23,052 nucleotides of DNA from a virus, in the IMG/VR virus record IMGVR_UViG_3300044641_002836, positions 1-23,052 of that record; one strand, 5' to 3'. The notes under the pieces were generated by a model. The model saw only the letters and a program-made list of their open reading frames with translations. It was not told the origin of the DNA and made no database searches. Made by a program: the position numbers and the translations under genes. Below are positions 1-7,130 of this stretch, one piece after another; the stretch's first letter is position 1; every line of letters begins with the position of its first letter.

Positions 1-165
1 TCTCGTATGTACAGCCGGGCTATGATAGAGTCTGCACTACACAGTTTTCAATCCAGGAATCTTTTAGATTCTCCACGGATTGATTGGAATCGTTGGCCAG
101 ATCTACCAATTGAATTATTGGAGAATTGGACTAGGATTCACACTCAAGAAACAACCGTTTCTTGA
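1..165 (+). CDS. 3' end of an upstream gene, product unknown (partial)
   Basis: Frame 1 is open from the first base of the window to a TGA at 163-165, giving the last 54 residues of a protein whose start lies outside. The tail is rich in Trp, Leu, Arg and Asn (for example a DWNRWPDLPIELLENW stretch), which looks like real globular protein rather than a chance frame. It ends 8 bases before the ATG of the SSB-like gene on the same strand, matching the tight packing of the rest of the block. I do not recognise the family. The stop codon lies inside a perfect hairpin (144-165). Confidence is moderate because only the C-terminus is visible. Confidence 0.6.
   Translation, partial: SRMYSRAMIESALHSFQSRNLLDSPRIDWNRWPDLPIELLENWTRIHTQETTVS
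144..165 (+). promoter_or_regulatory. Perfect 9-bp hairpin just upstream of the SSB-like gene
   Basis: TCAAGAAAC (144-152) pairs perfectly with GTTTCTTGA (157-165) around an AACC tetraloop. The structure covers the stop codon of the upstream gene and ends 8 bases before the ATG at 174. No run of T follows, so it does not look like an intrinsic terminator. No good Shine-Dalgarno sequence lies between the hairpin and the ATG, so the hairpin occupies the place where a ribosome site would be expected. A role in translational control of the SSB-like gene or in mRNA stability is inference. Confidence 0.5.
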
Positions 166-173
166 CTCTACCT

Positions 174-923
174 ATGGCTATGGCTAAGAAAGGAACTAAC
201 ACTCAAATGTCAGTTCAAACAAATGCACTACGTATTAAAAAAGATGCCCCAAATGTTGACTCTTATGTTAACGATATCCCAACTGCAGAAGTAGATACTT
301 CTGTAGAACTCTTCGAAGAAGACTCAGAGAATGAAGTACCTGATCGCTCTTCTGTAATTCAAACTGGATGGGCTGCTGCAAAGCGTGCAGCGTCTGAAGC
401 AAATAAATCATATACTGCTGATTTTAAGTTTGATGAAGATGTACAACTAATCAAGTTCCTATCTGCTGAGCCTATGAGCTTTTTGCAGCACTGGGTTCAA
501 CGTCCAGGCAAGAAGTCTTTCATTGGCTGGGAAAACGATCCACTATCCCGTGTTGGCAACAAGCCTGAACGCAAGTTTGCTTTCACAGTTGTAAACCTTT
601 CAGATGAAGAACCACAAATTCAAATGATGACTTGTGGTATTCGTTTGTGCGGTCAGTTAGAGAAACTAAACTCTGACAAAAAGACTGGTCCACTAGATCG
701 TCCAGATATTTACTGGGCGGTAAGTAAGTCCGGTCAAGGAACCAAAACTTCATATTCAATCATGCCCGTAAAAGAGCGTGATCTTGTTGAAGATTGGGAG
801 ATCGATCCTGCAGTTGCGTCTGAATTGACTTCAAAAATGAAGCCACTTGGACCTGATGCACTTCGCATGTCTACGACAGCGGAGCTTGAAGAAATCGCTA
901 AAGAAATTATTCAAGGTCAGTAA
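174..923 (+). CDS. Probable single-stranded DNA-binding protein
   Basis: About 249 residues from ATG 174 (ATG 180 is also possible; a TTG at 162 falls inside the hairpin and is unlikely). An acidic, probably flexible N-terminus of about 60 residues is followed by a mixed region containing the segments FIGWENDPLSRVGNKPERKF and YWAVSKSGQGTKTSYSIMPV. Alternating hydrophobic and polar residues there suggest a beta-rich OB-fold core, and the C-terminus is helical and charged. The layout resembles phage SSBs encoded beside a family A polymerase. It would coat ssDNA during replication and recombination. A long hairpin separates it from the polymerase gene. The call rests on overall look and position, since no catalytic motif can confirm it. 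The alternative is a conserved phage replication protein of unknown role. Confidence 0.6.
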   Translation: MAMAKKGTNTQMSVQTNALRIKKDAPNVDSYVNDIPTAEVDTSVELFEEDSENEVPDRSSVIQTGWAAAKRAASEANKSYTADFKFDEDVQLIKFLSAEPMSFLQHWVQRPGKKSFIGWENDPLSRVGNKPERKFAFTVVNLSDEEPQIQMMTCGIRLCGQLEKLNSDKKTGPLDRPDIYWAVSKSGQGTKTSYSIMPVKERDLVEDWEIDPAVASELTSKMKPLGPDALRMSTTAELEEIAKEIIQGQ

Positions 924-935
924 TCTCTCAACCAT

Positions 936-1004
936 GCTAAGGGGCCTAGATTTGCTCGTTAATGCCTTTCCGAGCAAACCCTCCCTTCTTCTAGGCCCCT
1001 TAGC
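936..1004 (+). terminator. Long two-tier hairpin between the SSB-like and polymerase genes
   Basis: A perfect 15-bp outer stem pairs GCTAAGGGGCCTAGA (936-950) with its reverse complement (990-1004). Immediately inside it, TTTGCTCG (951-958) pairs with CGAGCAAA (971-978) around a 12-base loop. An 11-base pyrimidine-rich bulge (979-989) lies on the 3' side. Only three T follow (1005-1007), and the polymerase Shine-Dalgarno AAGGAG begins 7 bases after the stem. It could be a U-poor or leaky terminator that lowers polymerase expression relative to SSB, or a processing and stability element. The structure is certain; its role is inference. Confidence 0.7.
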
Positions 1005-1021
1005 TTTAACAAGGAGCAATA

Positions 1022-3001
1022 ATGAGAATTGTATTAACTAAAGAACAACTAGATGAAGTCGTAAGTGCGTACGAAAAAGTTGATGCATTTGTATACGACG
1101 TAGAAACAATGGGCCCTCACAGAGGAGATCCAAGACAGAACGATGTGGTTTGGATTGCTCTTGCAACCAACGATCGAGTAGATGTTATTCCTATGGGCCA
1201 TCCAAATGGTCAATACATTCGTACCGATTACCCACTCTTACCCTCCGCCTTAGCTCGTATGGAGCAAGGATTAGAGCTACGCCCAGACTACGATTACAGT
1301 AAAGACGGACGAAAAGCTACAAAAATATTTTCTGAGCCTCCTGAGCAATTAACTCGAGGAGAGGTATTTAAGGCTCTTAAGCCTTTACTTAAGAGCGATA
1401 AGGTAAAGGTTGGGCATAACCTAAAGTTTGATCTACAAAGTGTGGCTAAGTACATGGGAGGAAGACCAGAGCCTACTTTCTTTTGTACGCTAAACGCAGC
1501 CTTTGTAATAAACAGCCAAGACAGGACTGATCTTGGGTTAGATGATTGTTTAAAAAGAGAATTTGATTTTGATATGGTCAAGGGCGTAGGTAAAAAGATT
1601 GAAGACCACTCCTTTGATGAGGTGGCTACCTACGCTGGATTAGACGCTGAGTGGACTTGGAAACTCTACAAGCGGTATGAAGAGCGCCTAAAAGCAGATG
1701 GTCTATGGGGAATATTTAGCCTAGAGATGGATGTTCTAAAGGTTATCTGCGACATGGAACTGCACGGAGCAGATGTAGATGTAGAGCAACTAGCGCTTTT
1801 AAAAGATGATCTAGACGAGCAGTTAGAGAAAACAAAAGCATCTATCTTTGGTTTAGCTGGCAGAGCTTTTAATATTAACTCTGTGCCAGAGCGGCAGCAA
1901 TTACTTTTTACGCCTAAAAAAGATGGGGGTAGAGGCTTAAAGCCTAAGGTAACAACCCCGGCAGGACAAAAGAGAATAGAAAGCGGCTTAACCCCTACAG
2001 TAAATGACTACTCAGTAGCCGAGCCTGCTATAGATATGTTTAGAGAGAAAGATGCCCTAGTAGGTAGCTTACTTAAGTATTCTGAATTGAATAAACTTCT
2101 TACTACATATGTAGTGCCGTACCTTGGTGGTGACGTAGCAAGAACTTTGTTAGGCAAAGAAAAGCTTGTAGCAAAAGAAAGCCTTCTATACCGTGGGCGT
2201 ATTCATACAGACTTTGTGCAATATGGCGCGGAGACCGGCCGATTCTCGAGTCGCAATCCGAATTTGCAGAATGTGCCGGCTCCGCATACTGCTAATGGTA
2301 AAGCAATTCGTAACCTTTTTGTTGCTCCAGAAGGACATAAATTAATTGTTGCTGATTACAGTCAAATAGAACCTAGAATCATAGCGTCTTTTAGTCATGA
2401 TCGTACTATGATACAAGCGTATCAAAATAAAGAAGATATTTACACCACTATTGGAAACACTATGGGCGTAGATCGTAAAGCAGGAAAAGTATTAGTTCTT
2501 TCTTTAGCTTACGGTGTTGGGCCAGATAAGATTGCTACAGAAATTGGGTGTAGCCTTACCGAAGCACGTGAGTTATTAGATTCTTTCTCTGCAAAGTTTC
2601 CCGCCGTAAACCGTTATAAGCGACAGGTTATTGCTGATAGTCGGAGAAGAGCTCCCATACCTTTTGTAAGCACTCTGCTTAAGCGTAGACGCTACTTACC
2701 TGACCTTCGTGCAAAAGAGCAGTGGAAACGCTCTAGAGCTGAACGACAGGCCTTTAACACTGTTATTCAGGGATCCGCAGCTGATCTAATTAAAGTAGCT
2801 ATGGTGCGAGCTAGCGCAATGATTCCTGATGAAGCAAGTTTAATTTTGACTGTTCATGATGAGCTTGTTACCGTTACCCCGGATTACTTAGCTGAGGAGA
2901 CTGCGGAGCAGATCCGCTTAGCTATGGAAGAGATACGCGCTCTTAGCATACCTATGCTGGCAGATGTTAAGATAGTGTCTCGTTGGGGAGAGGCAAAATA
3001 G
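1022..3001 (+). CDS. polA: DNA polymerase I family (family A) with 3'-5' exonuclease
   Basis: 659 residues; ATG 1022 is preceded by AAGGAG. All three proofreading exonuclease motifs are present: Exo I DVET (D26, E28), Exo II NLKFD (N133, D137) and Exo III YAGLD (Y204, D208). The polymerase core follows: TGRFSSRNPNLQNVP, motif A DYSQIE (D445-E450), motif B R485xxxK489xxxL493xxxY497G498 and motif C VHDE (D613). There is no 5' nuclease domain, as is usual for phage enzymes. This is the replicative polymerase of the phage. The residue equivalent to E. coli Pol I Phe762 is Leu493. A short stretch near 2225-2290, encoding the conserved TGR..SS..PNLQN motif, uses more GC-ending codons than its surroundings. 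The next gene starts directly after the stop. Confidence 0.97.
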   Translation: MRIVLTKEQLDEVVSAYEKVDAFVYDVETMGPHRGDPRQNDVVWIALATNDRVDVIPMGHPNGQYIRTDYPLLPSALARMEQGLELRPDYDYSKDGRKATKIFSEPPEQLTRGEVFKALKPLLKSDKVKVGHNLKFDLQSVAKYMGGRPEPTFFCTLNAAFVINSQDRTDLGLDDCLKREFDFDMVKGVGKKIEDHSFDEVATYAGLDAEWTWKLYKRYEERLKADGLWGIFSLEMDVLKVICDMELHGADVDVEQLALLKDDLDEQLEKTKASIFGLAGRAFNINSVPERQQLLFTPKKDGGRGLKPKVTTPAGQKRIESGLTPTVNDYSVAEPAIDMFREKDALVGSLLKYSELNKLLTTYVVPYLGGDVARTLLGKEKLVAKESLLYRGRIHTDFVQYGAETGRFSSRNPNLQNVPAPHTANGKAIRNLFVAPEGHKLIVADYSQIEPRIIASFSHDRTMIQAYQNKEDIYTTIGNTMGVDRKAGKVLVLSLAYGVGPDKIATEIGCSLTEARELLDSFSAKFPAVNRYKRQVIADSRRRAPIPFVSTLLKRRRYLPDLRAKEQWKRSRAERQAFNTVIQGSAADLIKVAMVRASAMIPDEASLILTVHDELVTVTPDYLAEETAEQIRLAMEEIRALSIPMLADVKIVSRWGEAK

Positions 3002-3445
3002 ATGTGGCCATTTAAAAGACGTAAAGAAAAGTATGACATCATAGATCATGTAGTTAACGTATCTATGCCAATACTTATACGCCAGGTAATTTATGATTCA
3101 ATCTTTGACTCTGCAGATAAGATCTCAACAATGATGGGGCTAGAACCAATATCTGATGAAGTCTCAGAGATGGAAATACGGGCAAGTGAAGAACGAATCT
3201 CACAGTTCTCCGCACTACTTCCTTTTATAGACTCTCATGCTGACATAGCCGCACAAATTGCTTGTGCAGCATACTCTATAGAGGCAGATCTTGTTAATAG
3301 TTCTGTCCCAGGTAGCGAAGAGGCGTTAGAAGAATTAACTAGGTTATTTAAATTAGTCTCTATGTCATCTTCAGTATCTTGCATTTCAACTTTAATGAAT
3401 CTCGGCTTACTAGAAACAAAGGTGGTATCAAACAATGACGAATAA
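3002..3445 (+). CDS. Hypothetical protein
   Basis: 147 residues beginning with ATG at the base after the polymerase stop, so it is probably translationally coupled. The N-terminus is basic (MWPFKRRKEK); the rest is predicted to be mainly helical and is acidic in the middle. A hydrophobic, Ala-rich stretch around residues 75-95 is too polar to be a confident membrane segment. I recognise no domain or catalytic motif. It overlaps the start of the next gene by 11 bases. Its place between polymerase and RecA suggests a replication accessory role, but that is only context. Confidence 0.75.
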   Translation: MWPFKRRKEKYDIIDHVVNVSMPILIRQVIYDSIFDSADKISTMMGLEPISDEVSEMEIRASEERISQFSALLPFIDSHADIAAQIACAAYSIEADLVNSSVPGSEEALEELTRLFKLVSMSSSVSCISTLMNLGLLETKVVSNNDE

Positions 3446-3824
3446 CGATTGGTGGTCTAAGAAATTAAGCACCCAACCTAACACTAGCGCTACTCCACGA
3501 ACTAGTCCCCCCGTTAACCTGCCCTATACTCATCAACCTGGAAACCCAAATGTACAAGTTACGTACGATCAAACTAACGACCAAACTATGAGTAAAGCTC
3601 AAAGTTCTCGTCAAAGCAACCGTTGTCCGGGGTGTAACTCAGGAAATTATATGTCGCCTCCAGGAACCAATTTGATGCGTTGCTATGATTGTGGGTATCC
3701 TTTGGTACAGGCTGGAAGTGGAGTAATCTCTACTAGTTCTAGCGGCGGTGCAGCAATACCAGCTAAACAACCTAATCAAGGATCAGGCTTTAAACCAAAC
3801 GTCATAGTAGATAGGATTCAATAA
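3435..3824 (+). CDS. Hypothetical zinc-ribbon protein with disordered flanks
   Basis: 129 residues. The first 55 and last 40 residues are rich in Pro, Ser, Thr, Gln, Asn and Gly and look disordered. In the middle, CPGC and CYDC pairs about 17 residues apart form a typical zinc ribbon (roughly residues 64-87). Such small ribbons bind nucleic acid or protein partners. The ATG at 3435 lies inside the end of the previous gene, and the stop overlaps the RecA start as TAATG, so the three genes are likely co-translated. No specific function can be named. Confidence 0.75.
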   Translation: MTNNDWWSKKLSTQPNTSATPRTSPPVNLPYTHQPGNPNVQVTYDQTNDQTMSKAQSSRQSNRCPGCNSGNYMSPPGTNLMRCYDCGYPLVQAGSGVISTSSSGGAAIPAKQPNQGSGFKPNVIVDRIQ

Positions 3825-4876
3825 TGGCACTAAATTCAGATGTTTTAAAAATTGCGGCTTTAATTAACAAAAAGCACGGAGACAGTACTGTAGTGCTAGC
3901 AAGTAAAGTTCAACTACCTAAGCGAATTACTACCGGGTCTTTAACCCTTGATGTAGTACTAGGTGGGGGTTGGCCTATGAACCATTGGGTGGAGGTAGTT
4001 GGTGAGGCTTCACATGGCAAGACTGCTCTTGCACTTAAAACTATTGCTGCAAATCAAAAACTAAACCCAGAATTTACTACCGTATGGATTGCTGCAGAAG
4101 CTTTTGATTCTCAATATGCTGAGATGTGCGGGGTAGACAACGAACGAGTTTTATTAGTAGAAACTAACAGTATGGAGGATGCTTTTGAAGCGGTTATTAA
4201 ATTTATGGAAAGTAAATCTGTGGACATGGTCGTTATCGATTCTCTACCTGCCTTGGTTCCTAGTGCAGAAGATGAAAAGACTATGGAAGAATTCACTGTG
4301 GGTCGTGGCGCACTTATTACCAATAAGTTCTTTAGAAAAGTGGCGTCAGCTACCAGACGAGACCTCATCGAAGAAGAACGACCAGTACTCGGATTAATGA
4401 TTAATCAGTACCGTATGAAGATTGGGGTTATGCATGGAGATCCACGCACTACCCCTGGAGGGCTGGGTAAGGACTACGCATACAGCATTCGTTGTGAAGT
4501 AAAGCGCGATGAGTGGCTAGAAGTAGGTACCGGCCAAGAAAAGAAACGAGTAGGCCAAACTATTCGAGTAAGAACTATTAAGAATAAGACTTTCCCACCT
4601 CAACAGACCGCCTACCTGGATTTTTACTTCTCAGGTGGGGGAGCTATCCCTGGAGGGGAGTATGATAGGGGCAAGGAAATTGTTGCTTTAGGAATCCTTA
4701 ACGGGATTATTGATCGTCGTGGAGGGTGGATGTACTACGGTGATCGAAAGTGGCAAGGAGCTCAAGCTATGATTGATTCGCTTCGTGAAGAGATAGATCT
4801 TAGTGAAGAGCTAAGCAGGGCTGTTCTTGATACTTTAAAATCTCAACCGGTTGTAATGGTCGGCAATGAAGACTGA
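3824..4876 (+). CDS. recA: RecA-like recombinase (UvsX type)
   Basis: 350 residues, close to the usual size of RecA. Walker A is GEASHGKT (residues 60-67), Walker B is MVVID ending at D139, and the catalytic glutamate lies in the AAEAFDSQYA segment (RecA has AEHALDPIYA there). The loop 2 region GDPRTTPGGLGKDYAYSIR closely matches the GNPETTTGG..FYASVR region of bacterial RecA. The protein should form filaments on ssDNA and carry out strand exchange, working with the SSB-like protein, the Cas4-like exonuclease and the two resolvases nearby. The C-terminal 50 residues are acidic, as in many RecA proteins. The start overlaps the preceding stop (TAATG), and the next gene starts inside its 3' end. 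Confidence 0.93.
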   Translation: MALNSDVLKIAALINKKHGDSTVVLASKVQLPKRITTGSLTLDVVLGGGWPMNHWVEVVGEASHGKTALALKTIAANQKLNPEFTTVWIAAEAFDSQYAEMCGVDNERVLLVETNSMEDAFEAVIKFMESKSVDMVVIDSLPALVPSAEDEKTMEEFTVGRGALITNKFFRKVASATRRDLIEEERPVLGLMINQYRMKIGVMHGDPRTTPGGLGKDYAYSIRCEVKRDEWLEVGTGQEKKRVGQTIRVRTIKNKTFPPQQTAYLDFYFSGGGAIPGGEYDRGKEIVALGILNGIIDRRGGWMYYGDRKWQGAQAMIDSLREEIDLSEELSRAVLDTLKSQPVVMVGNED

Positions 4877-5183
4877 AGGTCAAAAGCAGTCGCGCAAGCA
4901 TGAGAATAGGCTTGCAAAAGTAATTGGTGGATCTGTGTCCGCTGCTTCTGGAGCTTTTTGGTCTAGAAAAGGTGACGTGAGAAACAAAGAACTATTGATT
5001 GAGCACAAGTGGACTGGTAAAAAGCAGGTCACGGTTAAATCAGATGTTCTTAAAAAGATTACTACGGAGGCTATTCTTGATGGACGTATACCTATTCTTG
5101 GTATACACCTTGACGGGGAGAACTACGTAATACTTGGAGAGGAGGATTTTTTTGAACTTCGAAACTCACTACAAGGAGAATAA
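4866..5183 (+). CDS. PD-(D/E)XK nuclease, probable Holliday-junction resolvase
   Basis: 105 residues starting inside the last codons of recA. The active-site pattern is clear: E13 in an N-terminal helix, then G36-D37 and E46-x-K48 (SRKGDVRNKELLIEHKW). A helix with KKITTEA and a beta strand (IPILGIHL) follow. This small one-domain layout fits the Hjc/RecU-like resolvase group and related single-domain phage nucleases. Overlap with recA supports a role in processing recombination intermediates. The window also encodes a RuvC-fold resolvase at 7096, so the two may act on different branched structures. A nicking or restriction-like nuclease remains possible. Confidence 0.75.
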   Translation: MKTEGQKQSRKHENRLAKVIGGSVSAASGAFWSRKGDVRNKELLIEHKWTGKKQVTVKSDVLKKITTEAILDGRIPILGIHLDGENYVILGEEDFFELRNSLQGE

Positions 5184-5498
5184 TTGGATAACAGGGAAAA
5201 CCCTCCCTGGGCTTGGAGATATGATGCAAAGTGTCGTGGCGAAGACACTGAAATCTTTTTTCCACCAAGAGACAAAGCACTATACAAGCCAATTGCAGAC
5301 AAAGCTAAGGCGATATGTTGGGGCAAAGACGGTAAGTCTGCCTGCCCTGTTCGCAAGCAATGTTTAAGTGAAGCTGTAAATAACGACGAACTTCATGGAA
5401 TTTTTGGGGGCATGTCCCACAGAGAACGTAATGCTATGAAACGTAAGTATGAAAAACAAGGCCTTACCCTGGATGAATGGTTAGAAAAGGAAAAATAA
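5184..5498 (+). CDS. whiB: WhiB-like iron-sulfur transcription factor
   Basis: 104 residues from a TTG start with AAGGAG five bases upstream, directly after the preceding stop. The family layout is present: C17 near the N-terminus, C45, C54 and C60 in a CPVRKQCL context, then the turn GIFGGMSHRER (residues 72-82) and a basic C-terminal tail. WhiB proteins carry a [4Fe-4S] cluster and bind the housekeeping sigma factor; phage members such as WhiBTM4 redirect host transcription. The family is restricted to actinobacteria and their phages, which points to the host. The spacing C45-x8-C54 is longer than the usual C-x2-C, because of a WGKDGKSA insertion. Confidence 0.92.
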   Translation: MDNRENPPWAWRYDAKCRGEDTEIFFPPRDKALYKPIADKAKAICWGKDGKSACPVRKQCLSEAVNNDELHGIFGGMSHRERNAMKRKYEKQGLTLDEWLEKEK

Positions 5499-6374
5499 GT
5501 GGCAAAATCTCAAACAGTCTCTAGTAAGAAGCTTAAAGCTTTCTTAGATGCTAATAAGCGAGAGACTCGTTTATTGGGGTATATGGAACGTCATATGCTT
5601 GCTCAACCTTTTGATGAGCGTTCGCAGGACGTGCTCCACCCCTCTGACATAATTAAACCTGAGTGGTGCGCTCTTGCAGCCTATCACGCATTAAATGGAA
5701 ATTATGTTGAGGTTAGAGAGAAGCCTACTCTCAGACTTAGTTCTATATTTAGTGTTGGCCATTCTGTTCACGCCAAGTGGCAGGGCTGGTTAAACGATAT
5801 GGGCGTCCTTTATGGCAAATGGTATTGCGATACAGACAATAAGTATGTCTGGGGTGTCTCTGACGAGGTTAACCTTGGCACAAGTATTTATGAGTATCGA
5901 GAAGTCCCTTTATCTAGCCCAAAGCACAGAATCTCAGGCCATTCTGATGGTTGGGTAAAGGGACTCGGGGAAGACTTTCTAATAGAGATTAAGTCAGTAG
6001 GTCCTGGAACAATTCGTATGGAGATGCCAGCCCTATTTAACGGCGGTGCTGATCTAGACGCTGCTTGGAAAAATATTAGGCAACCATTTAGATCACATAT
6101 ACTCCAAGGACAGGTATACCTACACCTAGCCCACCTTATGGTTGAAGAGGGCACTCTAGAGTCTGCGCCAGAAGAAATAGTTTTTATCTACGAGTTAAAG
6201 TCAAACCAAGACTATAAAGAGTTTTCTGTTGCCTACAACCCTGAGTTCGTAAAAGAGATCTTTGACAACGCACTTGACGTAGTGTGGGCGGTAGACAATA
6301 ATAGGCCGCCTGTGTGTAGTATTGACGCAACAAAGGGCTGCAAACGTTGTGAGCCATTTAAGGGGGATAAATGA
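5499..6374 (+). CDS. Cas4-like PD-(D/E)XK exonuclease with iron-sulfur cysteines
   Basis: 291 residues from GTG 5499, directly after the whiB stop. Visible are C57 near the N-terminus, H88/H91 in GHSVHAKW, D150 in SGHSDGW, E163-x-K165 in LIEIKS, the QxxxY motif (Q203, Y207) and three C-terminal cysteines C273, C281, C284. One N-terminal plus three C-terminal cysteines is the cluster pattern of Cas4 and AddB-type nucleases. No CRISPR array or other cas gene is visible, so this is the phage recombination form, expected to resect ends to ssDNA for RecA. It overlaps the next gene as ATGA. Confidence 0.88.
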   Translation: MAKSQTVSSKKLKAFLDANKRETRLLGYMERHMLAQPFDERSQDVLHPSDIIKPEWCALAAYHALNGNYVEVREKPTLRLSSIFSVGHSVHAKWQGWLNDMGVLYGKWYCDTDNKYVWGVSDEVNLGTSIYEYREVPLSSPKHRISGHSDGWVKGLGEDFLIEIKSVGPGTIRMEMPALFNGGADLDAAWKNIRQPFRSHILQGQVYLHLAHLMVEEGTLESAPEEIVFIYELKSNQDYKEFSVAYNPEFVKEIFDNALDVVWAVDNNRPPVCSIDATKGCKRCEPFKGDK

Positions 6375-6853
6375 GCATCAGTAGAAAAGTATTAGAGTCG
6401 TTATCTGAATTAGGCATAACACTTTCAGCAAAGCCAGATTTTGAAATACCAAATTTACCTAGGGATATAACAGAGTTAGATGACGAAGGTCTTATGGATC
6501 TCTTTGTTCAGTTTACTCAATGGAATGATCATTTATCTGGAGCTAGGGCAATAGCAGTAATAAATGAGCGAGAGGCTGAGAGGGCGGTAGACTCTGTTGA
6601 AGCTAGGTGCATGATAGATAATTGGCAAGGCGGAAAAAATGACAGGGTTGCTGTTGCTAAAGCAACTATTACTATTAGCCCAGAAGTTGAAGAGCTTAAA
6701 CATGATTTAGATATTAAGTACGCATTTAGAAAGTTACTAGAAACGAGGGCGGAAAATGTTGAAAGAGATTCGCAAGTTGTATCAAGAGAACTTACACGAC
6801 GCACTTCAGATGGAGGAGGGTTTAGATCTCGTGCTAGAAAATTCACCCCATGA
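6371..6853 (+). CDS. Conserved phage protein of unknown function, helical
   Basis: 160 residues, starting with an ATGA overlap after the Cas4-like gene. The protein is strongly helical and charged: an N-terminal segment with LPRDITELDDEGLMDLFVQF, a central long helix rich in Ala, Glu and Arg, and a C-terminal QVVSRELTRRTS segment with a basic tail. From memory, similar proteins sit beside the Cas4-like exonuclease in many actinophages, usually annotated only as hypothetical. A role as recombination or nuclease partner is suggested by position alone. It overlaps the next gene by 98 bases, which is unusually long. Confidence 0.8.
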   Translation: MSISRKVLESLSELGITLSAKPDFEIPNLPRDITELDDEGLMDLFVQFTQWNDHLSGARAIAVINEREAERAVDSVEARCMIDNWQGGKNDRVAVAKATITISPEVEELKHDLDIKYAFRKLLETRAENVERDSQVVSRELTRRTSDGGGFRSRARKFTP

Positions 6854-7130
6854 GACTATCCTTGAAGAAGCCCAACGCCTCATCACTAGTGATCGTAACT
6901 CTAGCTACGACCACCCTTTGGATAATTTCAGCCGCATTGCTGCTATCTGGTCTGTTGTACTGGGGCGAGAAGTCACCCCTGAACAAGTCGGACTCTGTAT
7001 GGTCGGAGTAAAGTTAGCTAGGGAATCTTATTTACCTAAGCGAGATAACCTTGTAGATGGTGCCGGATACTTTGGCACAGTGCAGATGGTTATAGATGAG
7101 CGCGAGCGTCGTGCCAAAACAGAATCCTAA
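6756..7130 (+). CDS. DUF6378-like phage protein
   Basis: 124 residues from ATG 6756, with GAGGGCGG just upstream; ATG 6810 or GTG 6831 would shorten the overlap with the previous gene. The core ILEEAQRLITSDRNSSYDHP, followed by a helix with ITPEQ-like VTPEQVGLCMVGVKLARES and a DNLVDGAGYFG ending, matches the phage family I know as DUF6378 (name from memory). The family is frequent in actinophages next to nucleotide and DNA metabolism genes. The Asp/His/Glu-rich helical pattern recalls MazG-like folds, but no activity is established to my knowledge. Confidence 0.8.
   Translation: MLKEIRKLYQENLHDALQMEEGLDLVLENSPHETILEEAQRLITSDRNSSYDHPLDNFSRIAAIWSVVLGREVTPEQVGLCMVGVKLARESYLPKRDNLVDGAGYFGTVQMVIDERERRAKTES

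Noticed and set aside
831-1041. Short frames on both strands over the end of the SSB-like gene and the hairpin
   Set aside because: They translate the inverted repeat and overlap two well-supported genes; no start signals.
5092-5367. Three other open frames across the nuclease/WhiB junction
   Set aside because: They are out of frame with the clearly conserved WhiB and PD-(D/E)XK proteins and have no ribosome site or known motif.
5499-6374. Cas4-like gene as a sign of a CRISPR-Cas system
   Set aside because: No repeat-spacer array or other cas gene is visible; the RecA neighbourhood fits the phage recombination exonuclease.
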